Positions 1-8,699 of a stretch of DNA of 32,460 bases are shown one piece after another. The stretch is from Achromobacter pulmonis. Lineage in GTDB: Bacteria; Pseudomonadota; Gammaproteobacteria; Burkholderiales; Burkholderiaceae_B. Position 1 is the stretch's first letter, and each line of letters starts with the position of its first letter. A program made the position numbers and the translations under genes. The notes beneath the pieces were generated by a model. The model was not told the origin of the DNA and did no database searches. It was given only the letters and a program-made list of their open reading frames with translations. Location: the NCBI RefSeq assembly GCF_002885955.2, contig NZ_POQS01000002.1, positions 721,065-753,524 on the forward strand. The letters run 5' to 3'.

Positions 1-55
1 AGGCGAGGGCAGCGGCATGCGGAGCGTTATGCGCTATGGACACAAGGAACTGATT

Positions 56-1255
56 ATGAACAGACAGATTCAAGACGCTTACATCGTGGCGGCGACGCGG
101 TTGCCGGTGGGCAAGCGCAACGGCGCCTACGCGACCACGCGGCCCGACGACATGCTGGCGGCGGCGATCAACGGCGCGCTGGCGCAGGCGCCGGGGCTGG
201 ACCATGCCCGCATCGAAGACGTGATCGCCGGCTGCGCCATGCCGGAAGCCGAACAGGGCATGAACGTGGCGCGCATCGGCCTGCTGCTGGCGGGGCTGCC
301 GCAAAGCGTGGCCGGGGTCACCGTGAACCGCTTCTGCGCCTCGGGGCTGCAGGCGGTGGCCGACGCCGCCGCGCGCATCCGCATGGGCGAGGCCGACATC
401 ATGATCGGCGCGGGCACCGAGTCCATGAGCGCCATGCCGCAGATCATGGGCAACAAGGTGGCGATGAACCCGGCCATCTTCGCGCATGAAGAAAATCTCG
501 GCATGGCGTTCGGCATGGGCCTGACCGGCGAAAAGGTCGCCGAGCGCTGGAAGGTCTCGCGCGAGGACCAGGACGCCTTTGCGCTGGCTTCGCACCAGAA
601 GGCCTGCGCGGCCATCGCCGCCGGCCATTTCCGCGCCGAGATCACGCCTTACGAAGTGGTGGCGCACCTGCCCGACGGCGCCAGCGGCGCGGTGCGCGAG
701 GTGCGCCGGCTGGTCGAGGTGGACGAAGGCCCGCGCCCGGACAGCAGCGCCGAGGCGCTGGCCCGGCTCAAGCCGGTGTTCGCGGCGCGCGGCAGCGTCA
801 CGGCCGGCAACAGCTCGCAGATGTCGGACGGCGCGGCCGCCGTGGTCCTGGTGTCCGACCGCATCCTGCGCGAATTCAACCTGAGTCCGCTGGCGCGCTT
901 CGCCGGTTTCGCGGTGGCCGGCGTGCCGCCCGAGGTGATGGGCATCGGCCCGGTCGCGGCCATTCCCAAGGTGCTGGCGCGCGCCGGCATCGGGCAGGAC
1001 GCGCTGGACTGGATCGAACTGAACGAAGCCTTCGCCGCCCAGTCGCTGGCGGTGATCCGCGAACTGAAGCTGGACCCGGCCAAGGTCAACCCGCTGGGCG
1101 GGGCCATCGCGCTGGGCCATCCGCTGGGCGCCACCGGCGCGATCCGCACGGCCACCATCGTCCACGGCCTGCGCCGCACCGGCGGCAAGTACGGGCTGGT
1201 GACCATGTGCATCGGCACCGGCATGGGCGCGGCCGGCCTGTTCGAAGCCATGTAG
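56..1255 (+). CDS. Acetyl-CoA acetyltransferase / 3-ketoacyl-CoA thiolase
   Basis: Thiolase of 399 aa, the usual family length. It cleaves a 3-ketoacyl-CoA with CoA, or runs the reverse condensation, in the cytoplasm. The nucleophile is Cys94 in NRFCASGLQA. His355 lies in GGAIALGHPLGATG and the second catalytic cysteine is Cys385 in MCIGTGMG; NEAFAAQ is also present. I chose the ATG at 56 because AAGGAAC lies just upstream; in-frame ATGs at 17 and 29 lack such a site. The gene is followed after 14 bp by a hotdog-fold protein and then an acyl-CoA ligase, which fits beta-oxidation. The preferred chain length cannot be read from the sequence. Confidence 0.93.
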   Translation: MNRQIQDAYIVAATRLPVGKRNGAYATTRPDDMLAAAINGALAQAPGLDHARIEDVIAGCAMPEAEQGMNVARIGLLLAGLPQSVAGVTVNRFCASGLQAVADAAARIRMGEADIMIGAGTESMSAMPQIMGNKVAMNPAIFAHEENLGMAFGMGLTGEKVAERWKVSREDQDAFALASHQKACAAIAAGHFRAEITPYEVVAHLPDGASGAVREVRRLVEVDEGPRPDSSAEALARLKPVFAARGSVTAGNSSQMSDGAAAVVLVSDRILREFNLSPLARFAGFAVAGVPPEVMGIGPVAAIPKVLARAGIGQDALDWIELNEAFAAQSLAVIRELKLDPAKVNPLGGAIALGHPLGATGAIRTATIVHGLRRTGGKYGLVTMCIGTGMGAAGLFEAM

Positions 1256-1269
1256 GCGGCGCGCCGGCG

Positions 1270-1797
1270 ATGAAGCCCTATTGGTTCAAGAGCCTGTCGC
1301 CGCGGTGGCGCGCGCGCCTGATGCGGGTGGGATTCAACCTGCATCCGGCGTTCCGCGCCACCGGCGGGCGCGTGGTGCACGTGTCGCCTGACTTCCAGCA
1401 CATCCGCATCAAGCTGCCGCTGCTGCGCCGCACGCGCAACATCGTCGGCTCCATGTACGGCGGCTCGCTGTTCGCGGTGACCGACGGCGCCCACCCCACC
1501 ATGCTGATGTCCGCGCTGGGCGCGGACCACATCGTCTGGGACAAGGCCGCGACCATCCGCTACCGCAAGCCGGCCTACGCCACGCTGTACGCCGATTTCC
1601 GGCTGCCGCCGGGCGAGATCGCGGAGATCCGCCGGCTGCTGGCGCAGCATCACGAAACCACCCGCAACTACACGGTCGAACTCAAGGACAAGGACGGCGT
1701 CGTCTACGCCGTGGTGGAGCGCAGCATCTACATCGCGGACAAGACGTTCTACAAGCGCAAGAACACCGGCGGCGCGGACTCCGGGCCGCCGCCCTGA
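1270..1797 (+). CDS. DUF4442 hotdog-fold protein, probable acyl-CoA thioesterase
   Basis: Protein of 175 aa that looks like the DUF4442 branch of the hotdog thioesterases. The central stretch around MYGGSLFAVTDGAHPTML is the expected helix region, and the C-terminal half carries the strand-rich AVVERSIYIADK segment. Proteins of this family are thought to hydrolyse acyl-CoA or act in acyl-chain handling, but this branch is poorly characterised. I chose the ATG at 1270, right after the thiolase stop, rather than an upstream start inside the thiolase gene. The position between thiolase and ligase supports a role in fatty-acyl-CoA turnover, which is an inference. Confidence 0.75.
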   Translation: MKPYWFKSLSPRWRARLMRVGFNLHPAFRATGGRVVHVSPDFQHIRIKLPLLRRTRNIVGSMYGGSLFAVTDGAHPTMLMSALGADHIVWDKAATIRYRKPAYATLYADFRLPPGEIAEIRRLLAQHHETTRNYTVELKDKDGVVYAVVERSIYIADKTFYKRKNTGGADSGPPP

Positions 1798-1901
1798 CCT
1801 CCCCGGACATCGCCGTCAGCCGTTTGCGCGACAATACGCCCGCGCGGGCGGCGCCGAAGACGGTCCGCCCGGGCAACCCGCAGCAGTGCATACGAGCGAC
1901 G

Positions 1902-3578
1902 ATGGAACGAATCTGGCAGAAGAGCTACCCACCCGGCGTCCCCGCCGAGATCGACCTGGACGGCGCGACCACGCTGGTATCCGTGGTGCGCGAAAGCTGC
2001 CTGCGCTACGCGGACAAGACCGCGTACATCAGCATGGGCAGGCCGATGCGCTACGCCGAGCTGGACCGGCTGACGCGCGACTTCGCGGCCTGGCTGCACG
2101 CCAACGGCCTGGGCCGCGGCGACCGCGTCGCGCTCATGATGCCCAACCTGCTGCAATACCCGGTATGCCTGTTCGGCGCGCTGCGCGCCGGCTGCGTGGT
2201 GGTCAGCTGCAATCCGCTCTACACCGCCCATGAACTGCAGCATCAGCTGGCCGACTCGGGCGCGCGCGCCATCGTGGTGGCCGACAACTTCGCCGCCACG
2301 CTGGAAAAGGCCCTGCCCGGCACCGCGATCGAACGGGTGCTGGTGACCTCCATCGGCGAAATGCTGGGTCCGCTCAAGGGCCGCCTGGTGGACTTCGCGG
2401 TGCGCCGGATCAAGCGCATGGTGCCCGCGTGGACCATACCCCGCGCCGTCCGGCTGGGCGCGGCATTGCGCGCCGGGCGCGCCGCGCCCTTCGAAGAGGT
2501 CCCGCTCGACCAGCGCGACCTGGCCTGCCTGCAATACACGGGCGGCACCACCGGCGTGGCCAAGGCCGCCATGCTGACCCACGGCAACCTGGTGGCCAAT
2601 CTCAACCAGGCCTACGCCTGGGTGCGCCCGCTGGTGACCGAGGGCGAGGAATGCATCGTGACGGCGCTCCCGCTCTATCACATCTTCGCGCTGACGGCGA
2701 ACTGCCTGACCTTCATGCGCATGGGCGCAAGCAACCTGCTCATCATCAATCCGCGCGACATCCCCGGGCTGGTCAGGGAAATGCGCAAAGTACCGTTTTC
2801 CGCTTTCACCGGCGTGAACACGCTGTTCAACGCGCTGCTCAACAACCCGGATTTCGCGCGCCTGGATTTCTCGCGGCTGCGGCTGACCATGGGCGGCGGC
2901 ATGGCGGTGCAGCGCGCCGTGGCCGAACGCTGGCGCGCCGTGACCGGCCGCTCGCTGGCGCAGGCCTACGGCCTGACCGAGACCTCGCCGGCCGTCACCA
3001 TCAACCCGCTGGACGTGCAGGCGTTCACCGGTTCCATCGGCCTGCCCGTGCCGTCGACCGACCTCTCGATCCGCGACGACGCCGGCCGCGAGCTGGGCAT
3101 AGGCGAAAGCGGCGAGATCTGCGTGCGCGGCCCCCAGGTCACGCAGGGCTACTGGAAGCGCCCCGACGAGACGGCGCTGGTCATGTACCCCGACGGGTTC
3201 CTGCGCACCGGCGATATCGGCTACGTGGACGAGAACGGCTACGTGTTCCTGGTCGACCGCAAGAAAGACATGATCCTGGTGTCGGGCTTCAACGTCTATC
3301 CCAACGAGGTCGAGGACGTGGCCGCGCTGCATCCCGGGGTCAAGGAAGTGGCGGCGGTCGGCGTGCCCGACGAGCGTTCGGGCGAGGCGGTCAAGCTGTA
3401 CGTCATCCGCAAGGACCCGGCGCTGGACGCCGAGACCCTGATCGCGCATTGCCGCCAGCAGCTGACCGGCTACAAGGTGCCGCGCTACGTCGAGTTCCGC
3501 GAGGACCTGCCGCGCAGCAGCGTGGGCAAGATCCTGCGCCGCGAGCTCAAGCCCGCGGCGCCCCCGGTGCGGGCCTGA
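1902..3578 (+). CDS. Long-chain fatty-acid-CoA ligase (FadD-like)
   Basis: AMP-forming acyl-CoA synthetase of 558 aa, close to E. coli FadD length. It activates a free fatty acid with ATP and CoA at the inner membrane. The P-loop motif is YTGGTTGVAKAA near residue 213. The adenylate motif QAYGLTETSP, the hinge FLRTGDIGY, VDRKKDMILVSGFNVYPNEVE and the C-terminal lysine motif PRSSVGKILRREL follow in order. The ATG at 1902 begins MERIWQKSYPPGVPAEID, a start typical of FadD proteins; an in-frame start at 1824 would add an atypical extension. The gene converges on the sulfatase gene with only 6 bp between stop codons and no visible terminator. Confidence 0.9.
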   Translation: MERIWQKSYPPGVPAEIDLDGATTLVSVVRESCLRYADKTAYISMGRPMRYAELDRLTRDFAAWLHANGLGRGDRVALMMPNLLQYPVCLFGALRAGCVVVSCNPLYTAHELQHQLADSGARAIVVADNFAATLEKALPGTAIERVLVTSIGEMLGPLKGRLVDFAVRRIKRMVPAWTIPRAVRLGAALRAGRAAPFEEVPLDQRDLACLQYTGGTTGVAKAAMLTHGNLVANLNQAYAWVRPLVTEGEECIVTALPLYHIFALTANCLTFMRMGASNLLIINPRDIPGLVREMRKVPFSAFTGVNTLFNALLNNPDFARLDFSRLRLTMGGGMAVQRAVAERWRAVTGRSLAQAYGLTETSPAVTINPLDVQAFTGSIGLPVPSTDLSIRDDAGRELGIGESGEICVRGPQVTQGYWKRPDETALVMYPDGFLRTGDIGYVDENGYVFLVDRKKDMILVSGFNVYPNEVEDVAALHPGVKEVAAVGVPDERSGEAVKLYVIRKDPALDAETLIAHCRQQLTGYKVPRYVEFREDLPRSSVGKILRRELKPAAPPVRA

Positions 3579-3584
3579 GGCGCG

Positions 3585-5156
3585 CTACCACTGGCCGAAG
3601 AAAATGCCGGCCCGCTTGTGCGCGTTGGTGGATTTTTCGATGGCCTCGTCGCTGATGGTGGTGCGGCGCTTGGTGCGCAGCATCCATTCCAGCAGGCGCT
3701 GGCGCAGCGCCTGGCGCGTGCCGGCATGCGCGCTGCTGCGGCCCAGGTCCTGGAACTCGCCGGGATCGGCCTGCAGGTCGAACAACTGCTCGGGTTCGTC
3801 CAGCCAGTACACGTAGCGCCAGCGGTCCGTGCGCACCGACCAGGCGCGCGCGTTCTGCGGCGTCTTGCCGCACAGCACGCGGGCCTGGCGGAAACTGTAA
3901 TCCAGCTCCGAGAACACGCAGTCCCGCCATGCCGCCGCGCCGTCGCCGCCGCCATGCAGCAGCGTCTGCAGCTCGCGGCCTTCGAGCCGGTGGCCGGGGA
4001 CGGGCGCGCCCAGCGCGCGCAGCACCGTGGGCGCCACGTCCACGCTTTCGACCATGTCGGAAAGCACCTTGCCGCGCGTGGCGTCGGCCTGGGCCGACGG
4101 GTCCATCACGATGAACGGCACGCGCTGCACGGTGTCGTAGAACAGCTCTTTTTCGCCCAGCCAGTGATCGCCCAGGAAGTCGCCGTGGTCGGCCGTGAAC
4201 ACGATGAGCGTGTTCTTCATGAGGCCCGCGCCCTCCATGTAGTCGAACAGCCGGCCCAGGTGGTCGTCGAGCTGGCGGATCAGGCCCTGGTAGGCCGGGC
4301 GCACCACCCGCACGCATTCGTCGGTGGAGAAACTGAGGCTTTCCTCGTGCTGGCGGTAGGCCGCGACCACCGGATGCGCGTCGGCCAGTTCTTCCTGGTT
4401 GCGCTGCACCGGCAGGCACTGGTCGGCCGTGTACATCCGGTGGTAGGGAGACGGCGCCATGTACGGCCAATGCGGCTTCACGTAGCTCAGGTGCAGCACC
4501 CAGGGCTGGCTGCCGCGGCGCTTCATGAAGTCCAGCGCCTGGTCGGTCATATAGGCGGTTTCCGAATGCGCCTCGGCCACGCGCGCCGGCAGGTGCACGT
4601 TGCGCATGTTCCATCCGCTGGCCACGCGCCCGTCGGTGTCCAGGCCGGCGATGACGTAGTCGGTCCAGGGATCGGCGCTGTCGTAGCCATGGCGGCGCAG
4701 GAACGCCGGATAACCGCTTTCGTCGCCGGGTTCGTGGTGGCCGTCGTAGCGGTCCAGCTCGGTGAAGCCGCCGCGGCTGAGCAGCACGCCCAGCTCGGAG
4801 GCGCCGTCGATGGACAGGCGCTCCATGCCGGCCTTGTCGGCAATGATGTGCGTCTTGCCGGCCAGCGCCAGGTCGCGGCCCTGCCCCGCCAGGTACTCGC
4901 CCAGCGTGACTTCGTTGACCGACAGCGGCACGCGGTTCCAGGTCGCGCCGTGGCTGGACGGATAGCGCCCCGTGTAATAGCTCATGCGCGAAGGGCCGCA
5001 GACGCCCGAATTCACGAACGCCCGGTCGAAGCGCGCGCCGCGGGCGGCCAGCGCGTCCAGGCTGGGCGTCTGCAGATAGGGATGGCCATAGCAGCTGAGG
5101 TGATCGGCCCTGAGCTGATCGGCCATGATGAACAACACGTTCTGCACGGTACTCAT
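3585..5156 (-). CDS. Type I sulfatase / phosphonate-monoester-hydrolase-like protein
   Basis: Alkaline-phosphatase-superfamily hydrolase of 523 aa without a visible signal peptide. The modification motif is Cys53 in VCGPSRMSYYTGR, fitting C-x-P-S-R, where cysteine becomes formylglycine in active enzymes. Metal ligands are expected in NVLFIMADQ (Asp13) and FTADHGDFLGDH. The N-terminal sequence resembles phosphonate monoester hydrolases as much as classical arylsulfatases, so the ester cleaved is uncertain. An AGGAG site precedes the ATG at 5156. The start lies 8 bp behind the stop of a Bug receptor gene, so the two are probably co-transcribed. No formylglycine-generating enzyme gene is in the window. 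Confidence 0.85.
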   Translation of the reverse strand: MSTVQNVLFIMADQLRADHLSCYGHPYLQTPSLDALAARGARFDRAFVNSGVCGPSRMSYYTGRYPSSHGATWNRVPLSVNEVTLGEYLAGQGRDLALAGKTHIIADKAGMERLSIDGASELGVLLSRGGFTELDRYDGHHEPGDESGYPAFLRRHGYDSADPWTDYVIAGLDTDGRVASGWNMRNVHLPARVAEAHSETAYMTDQALDFMKRRGSQPWVLHLSYVKPHWPYMAPSPYHRMYTADQCLPVQRNQEELADAHPVVAAYRQHEESLSFSTDECVRVVRPAYQGLIRQLDDHLGRLFDYMEGAGLMKNTLIVFTADHGDFLGDHWLGEKELFYDTVQRVPFIVMDPSAQADATRGKVLSDMVESVDVAPTVLRALGAPVPGHRLEGRELQTLLHGGGDGAAAWRDCVFSELDYSFRQARVLCGKTPQNARAWSVRTDRWRYVYWLDEPEQLFDLQADPGEFQDLGRSSAHAGTRQALRQRLLEWMLRTKRRTTISDEAIEKSTNAHKRAGIFFGQW

Positions 5157-5164
5157 GCCTGCTC

Positions 5165-6139
5165 CTATTGTTCCGCCTTGAAGCCGGATTCTCGCACCAC
5201 GGGCTCCCACTGCTTGCGGTACGCGGCCAATTCTCGGGCGGTTTCGCCCGCGTCCATGGACACCGGCTCCAGGTAGACCGCGCGCACCGCTTCCTGCATG
5301 GCGGGCTCCTTCATGACGGCGGCGATGTCCGCGCTCAGGCGGTCGATCCTGGCCTGCGGCATCGACGCCGGCGCGAAGAACGCGTTCCAGCCATCGGCCA
5401 CCAGGTCCAGGCCCTGCTCGCGGAAGGTGGGCACGTCATTCAGTTCCGCGGGGCGCTGCTCGCCCGACGTCGCCAGGATGCGCAGCTTGCCGGAGCGGTG
5501 CTGCGGCAGCAGGGTGTCGAGCGAATCGATGCCTTGCGGCAGGACGCCGCCTATCAGTTCGGTGATCAGCGGCGACGAACCGCGGTAGCCGACCACCTCG
5601 GGCGCGTCGCCCAGCTCGCGGCCCAGCATCAGCGCGAAGAAATGCGGCAGGCTGCCGGTGGCCGGCACGCCCAGGCTGAACTGCCTGGGATGACTCTTCA
5701 GCCACTGGCGCAGGCCGTCCACGTCCCGGATCGGCGAATCGGCCGACACGGCCAGCGCGAACTTGTAGCGGCTGACCAGCGACACCGGCTTGAAATCGCG
5801 CTGGGCGTCGTAGCCGGCCTTGGCGTACACCAGGGGCGCCACCACCATGACGGCCGGATTCGCCAGCATCAGCACGTTCTGCTCGGCCGATACCGCGCGC
5901 ATGCCCTGCGCCGCGATGCGCCCGCCCGCGCCCGATTTGTTCTCCACCACCACGGGCACGCCCACCCGCTCGGTCAGCCGGGTGGCGACCAGCCGCGCGA
6001 TGCGGTCGGAACTGCCGCCCGGCGCATACCCCACCACGATCGTCAGCGGGCTTTCCAGCGGGGCCTGCTGCGCACAGACCTGCGGCACGGTTCCCGCCAG
6101 CGCTGCCGCGACCGCGGCGCCCGTCATCCACTTAAGCAT
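5165..6139 (-). CDS. Bug-family (TctC) tripartite tricarboxylate receptor, copy 1
   Basis: Periplasmic solute-binding protein of 324 aa with a signal peptide ending near VCAQQ (about residue 25). The family core starts with PLTIVVGYAPGGSSDRIAR and continues with VVVENKSGAGG and VPTFREQG. Bug proteins normally bind carboxylates through two water-bridged loops. No TctA/TctB membrane genes are nearby, as is common for Bordetella-type orphan Bug proteins. An AGGAGA site precedes the ATG. It is transcribed with the downstream sulfatase-like gene and diverges from a MarR regulator. Copy 2 at 6829-7803 is the same length and about 78% identical by hand count. Confidence 0.93.
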   Translation of the reverse strand: MLKWMTGAAVAAALAGTVPQVCAQQAPLESPLTIVVGYAPGGSSDRIARLVATRLTERVGVPVVVENKSGAGGRIAAQGMRAVSAEQNVLMLANPAVMVVAPLVYAKAGYDAQRDFKPVSLVSRYKFALAVSADSPIRDVDGLRQWLKSHPRQFSLGVPATGSLPHFFALMLGRELGDAPEVVGYRGSSPLITELIGGVLPQGIDSLDTLLPQHRSGKLRILATSGEQRPAELNDVPTFREQGLDLVADGWNAFFAPASMPQARIDRLSADIAAVMKEPAMQEAVRAVYLEPVSMDAGETARELAAYRKQWEPVVRESGFKAEQ

Positions 6140-6210
6140 TGTCTTCTCCTGCCGACAGCTGCGCTGTCGATTATGGTGATTACTGCCTGTCCCCGGATGG
6201 GAAAGCCGAC

Positions 6211-6243
6211 TGTAGCAACGCGGATATTTGTTGATCTAATCCA
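6211..6243 (+). promoter_or_regulatory. Conserved motif between bug copy 1 and marR copy 1
   Basis: This 33-bp stretch matches 27 of 33 positions with 7882-7914 in the second bug/marR cassette, while the rest of the two spacers has diverged more. It starts with TGTAGCAACG and ends with TTGATCTAATCCA. TCTAAT could be the -10 of the marR promoter, and the conserved block could also hold a MarR operator. Both roles are inferred. Confidence 0.5.
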
Positions 6244-6287
6244 CTACTTGCAATCATGATTTGCGTTGCCTCAAGAAAGGAGCAGCC

Positions 6288-6812
6288 ATGCAGAACCCCC
6301 TCCAGCCTGGCCAACGTCCCGTGACGGACATGCTGCTGTACCGGCTCTACCAGGCCTGGTGGCAATCCAATCCGGTGTTCCTGCGCCTGTGCGAAGGACG
6401 GTTCGGCATCACGCGCCGCCAATGGCGCATCCTGGCCTGTACGGTCGAAGACGGCACCATGAGCACGGCCGAACTGGCGGCCACCGCCAAGCTGGACCTG
6501 GCGCGCACGTCCCGTACCGTGGGCGCGCTCTGTGAAAAGGGCTTGCTGCGCCGCCTGCACGACAGCGCCGACCGCCGCGTGGTGCGCGTGGCGGTGACGG
6601 ACGAGGGCCTGGCCCTCTACCAGGGCCTGCTGCCCGAAATCGCCCGGCTCAACGACCTGCTGGTGCAGGACCTGAGCGCCCAGGAAGTCGCCGTGCTGCG
6701 CGACCTGCTGGGCCGCATCGAACAGCGCGGACGCCGCATGTCGCAGGACAACATCGTCGCGGAAAAGGCCAGCAGGCGCGAGGGCGGCACGCGCCGCGCC
6801 CGCCCAACCTGA
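6288..6812 (+). CDS. MarR-family transcriptional regulator, copy 1
   Basis: Winged-helix regulator of 174 aa. The MarR core runs from about residue 13 to 150: an N-terminal dimer helix (MLLYRLYQAWWQSNP), the recognition region STAELAATAKLDLARTSRTVGAL and the wing with DRRVVRVAVTDEG. It is divergent from bug copy 1, the usual place for a regulator of that transporter gene. A strong AAAGGAG site lies 5 nt before the ATG at 6288. An upstream ATG at 6256, in the position of the copy 2 start, is out of frame. About three quarters of the aligned core is identical to copy 2 at 7927-8451. The ligand is unknown. Confidence 0.9.
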   Translation: MQNPLQPGQRPVTDMLLYRLYQAWWQSNPVFLRLCEGRFGITRRQWRILACTVEDGTMSTAELAATAKLDLARTSRTVGALCEKGLLRRLHDSADRRVVRVAVTDEGLALYQGLLPEIARLNDLLVQDLSAQEVAVLRDLLGRIEQRGRRMSQDNIVAEKASRREGGTRRARPT

Positions 6813-6828
6813 GGCCGCGCATCCGCCG

Positions 6829-7803
6829 CTATTGATCGGCCTTGAAACCCGATGCCCGCACCACCGGCTCCCATTGCTTTTGATAGGCCGCCAGCGCTTC
6901 GGCGGTTGCGCCGGCGTCCATGGACACCGGCTCCAGGAACGCCGCGCGCACGGCTTCCTGCATCTCGGGTTCCTTCATGACGGCCGCGATATCCGCGCCC
7001 AGCCGCTCGATCCTGGCCTGCGGCATCGCAGCCGGCGCGAAAAAGGCATTCCAGCCCTCGGCCACCAGGTTGACGCCCTCCTCGCGGAAGGTGGGCACGT
7101 CGGGCAGATCGGCGTCGCGCTTCTCGCCTGAAACGGCCAGGATGCGGACCTTGCCGGAACCGGCCAGCGGCAGCAGCGTATCCAGCGTGGTGATGCCTTG
7201 CGGCAAGACGCCGCCGACCAGCTCGTTGATCACCGGCGTCGAGCCCCGGTAGCCGACCACCTCGGGCTGCTCCTTCAATTCGCGGCCCAGCATCAGCGCG
7301 AAAAAGTGCGGCAGGCTGCCTGTGGCCGGCACGCCGATGGTGAGTTGCCTGGGATGCGCTTCGATCCACTGGCGCAGGTCCGCCAGGTTCTTGATCTGCG
7401 AATCCGGAGGCACGGCCAGCGCGAACTTGTAGCGGGTGACCAGCGACACCGGCTTGAAGTCGCGCTGGGGATCGTAGCCGGGCTTGGCATAGACCAGCGG
7501 CCCCACCACCATGACGGCCGGATTCGCCAGCATCAGCACGTTCTGCTCGGCCGACGCCGCGCGCATGCCCTGCGCCGCGATGCGCCCGCCCGCGCCCGAC
7601 TTGTTCTCCACCACCACGGGCACGCCGACGCGCTCGGCCAGCCGGCTGGCGACCAGCCGCGCGACGCGGTCCGCCGTGCCGCTAGGGGCAAACCCCACCA
7701 CGATCGTCAGCGGTCCTTCCAGCGCAGCCTGCTGCGCACCGGCCGGCGCAACGGCGCCCGCCAGCATTGCCGCGACCGCGGCTCCTGCCATCCATTTACA
7801 CAT
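6829..7803 (-). CDS. Bug-family (TctC) tripartite tricarboxylate receptor, copy 2
   Basis: Periplasmic binding protein of 324 aa with a signal peptide (cleavage expected after AGAQQ or nearby). It shares the Bug core motifs with copy 1: PLTIVVGFAP, VVVENKSGAGG, and long identical blocks around NVLMLANPAVMVV and LPHFFALMLGREL. Differences concentrate in loops expected to line the ligand site, for example SADSPIRDVDG against PPDSQIKNLAD, so the two copies may bind different ligands. An AGGAG site sets the ATG at 7803. Unlike copy 1, no gene follows it on the same strand; it converges with marR copy 1, 16 bp apart. Confidence 0.93.
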   Translation of the reverse strand: MCKWMAGAAVAAMLAGAVAPAGAQQAALEGPLTIVVGFAPSGTADRVARLVASRLAERVGVPVVVENKSGAGGRIAAQGMRAASAEQNVLMLANPAVMVVGPLVYAKPGYDPQRDFKPVSLVTRYKFALAVPPDSQIKNLADLRQWIEAHPRQLTIGVPATGSLPHFFALMLGRELKEQPEVVGYRGSTPVINELVGGVLPQGITTLDTLLPLAGSGKVRILAVSGEKRDADLPDVPTFREEGVNLVAEGWNAFFAPAAMPQARIERLGADIAAVMKEPEMQEAVRAAFLEPVSMDAGATAEALAAYQKQWEPVVRASGFKADQ

Positions 7804-7881
7804 GCTTGTCTCCTGGTGACAGCGGCCCACTGTCGTTTATGGTTGTCGCTGCAAGGCCGGCTCCCGAATGCGGGATTCGAA

Positions 7882-7914
7882 TGTAGCAACGTGAGCATTT
7901 ATTGATCTAATTCA
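7882..7914 (+). promoter_or_regulatory. Conserved motif between bug copy 2 and marR copy 2
   Basis: Partner of the 6211-6243 block, again starting TGTAGCAACG and containing TTGATCTAAT. It ends 12 nt before the marR copy 2 start. A possible -10 is TCTAAT at 7906-7911. Retention of this block in both cassettes suggests a shared promoter or operator, so the two MarR proteins may cross-regulate; this is inference. Confidence 0.5.
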
Positions 7915-7926
7915 GGACTTGCGGAC

Positions 7927-8451
7927 ATGAACTGCGACACCTCGAACGGCCAGCGCTGCCTGGCGGACATGCTGCTGTACCGGCTGTACCAGGCCTGGTC
8001 GCAAGCCAACCCCGTCTTCCTGCGACTTTGCGAAGGGCGCTTCGGCATCACGCGCCGCGAATGGCACATACTTGCCTGTGCCGTCGAAAGCGGAAGCATG
8101 AGTTCGGCCGAACTGGCCGCCGTCGCCAAGCTGGATCTCACGCGCACGTCCCGCACCCTGAGCACGCTCTGCCAGAAGGGCTGGATACGCCGCAGGCAGG
8201 ACGGCGCCGACCGCCGCGTGGTGCGCGTGGAAGCCACCGAAGAGGGCAAGGCCCGCTATCACGCGCTGCTGCCCGAAATCGCGCGCCTGAACAACCTGCT
8301 GGTGCAGGATCTGGACGATCGGGAGGTCGCCCTGCTGCGCGATTTTCTTGGCCGCATCGAACAGCGCGGACGCCGCATGTCGGAGGACAACGTCGTGGCG
8401 GAAAAGGCCAGCCGCCGCGACGGAGGCACGCGCCGCGCGCACCTGTCCTGA
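7927..8451 (+). CDS. MarR-family transcriptional regulator, copy 2
   Basis: Winged-helix regulator of 174 aa, the same length as copy 1 and about 76% identical over the 162-aa core. The DNA-binding segment reads SSAELAAVAKLDLTRTSRTLSTL and the wing DRRVVRVEATEEG. Both copies end in a basic tail (EKASRR.GGTRRA). It diverges from bug copy 2, so that gene is the likely target. The ATG at 7927 has only a modest AGGACTT upstream. Substitutions fall mostly outside the helical dimer core, so heterodimers with copy 1 are conceivable but not shown. Confidence 0.9.
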   Translation: MNCDTSNGQRCLADMLLYRLYQAWSQANPVFLRLCEGRFGITRREWHILACAVESGSMSSAELAAVAKLDLTRTSRTLSTLCQKGWIRRRQDGADRRVVRVEATEEGKARYHALLPEIARLNNLLVQDLDDREVALLRDFLGRIEQRGRRMSEDNVVAEKASRRDGGTRRAHLS

Positions 8452-8562
8452 AGCCTGACTGTCGCGCCGGACCAACAACCGGCGGCACCGCCACCCGCCC
8501 CCGCGCGCCGCCGCCAAATCCCTGAAACAACGGGTTTTTTTCGACCCCACGCCCTGCCGGCC

Positions 8563-8585
8563 GCCCTGGCCCGCGGGGCTTTTTT
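8563..8585 (+). terminator. Probable rho-independent terminator after marR copy 2
   Basis: GCCC at 8563-8566 can pair with GGGC at 8576-8579, followed directly by a run of six T. The stem is short and GC-rich with an alternative fold inside, so this is a moderate call. Confidence 0.4.
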
Positions 8586-8631
8586 ACATTTTTGGCGGAC
8601 TGTTTCTTTGAATTGCATGGCCGCAATAATT

Positions 8632-8650
8632 AATAATAATTATCGTTGTC
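8632..8650 (+). promoter_or_regulatory. Fur-box-like site
   Basis: AATAATAATTATCGTTGTC matches 14 of 19 positions of the classical Fur consensus and sits in an AT-rich patch 50 bp before the siderophore-receptor start. Iron-controlled repression of the receptor is the natural reading. Confidence 0.6.
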
Positions 8651-8699
8651 ATTCGCATGTCAGTCCATTTGACGGCCGCGCGGCCGCTGGAGATCCCAC

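Noticed and set aside
3618..5276. 552-codon plus-strand frame opposite the sulfatase
   Set aside because: No motifs; the minus strand carries the sulfatase signature in order.
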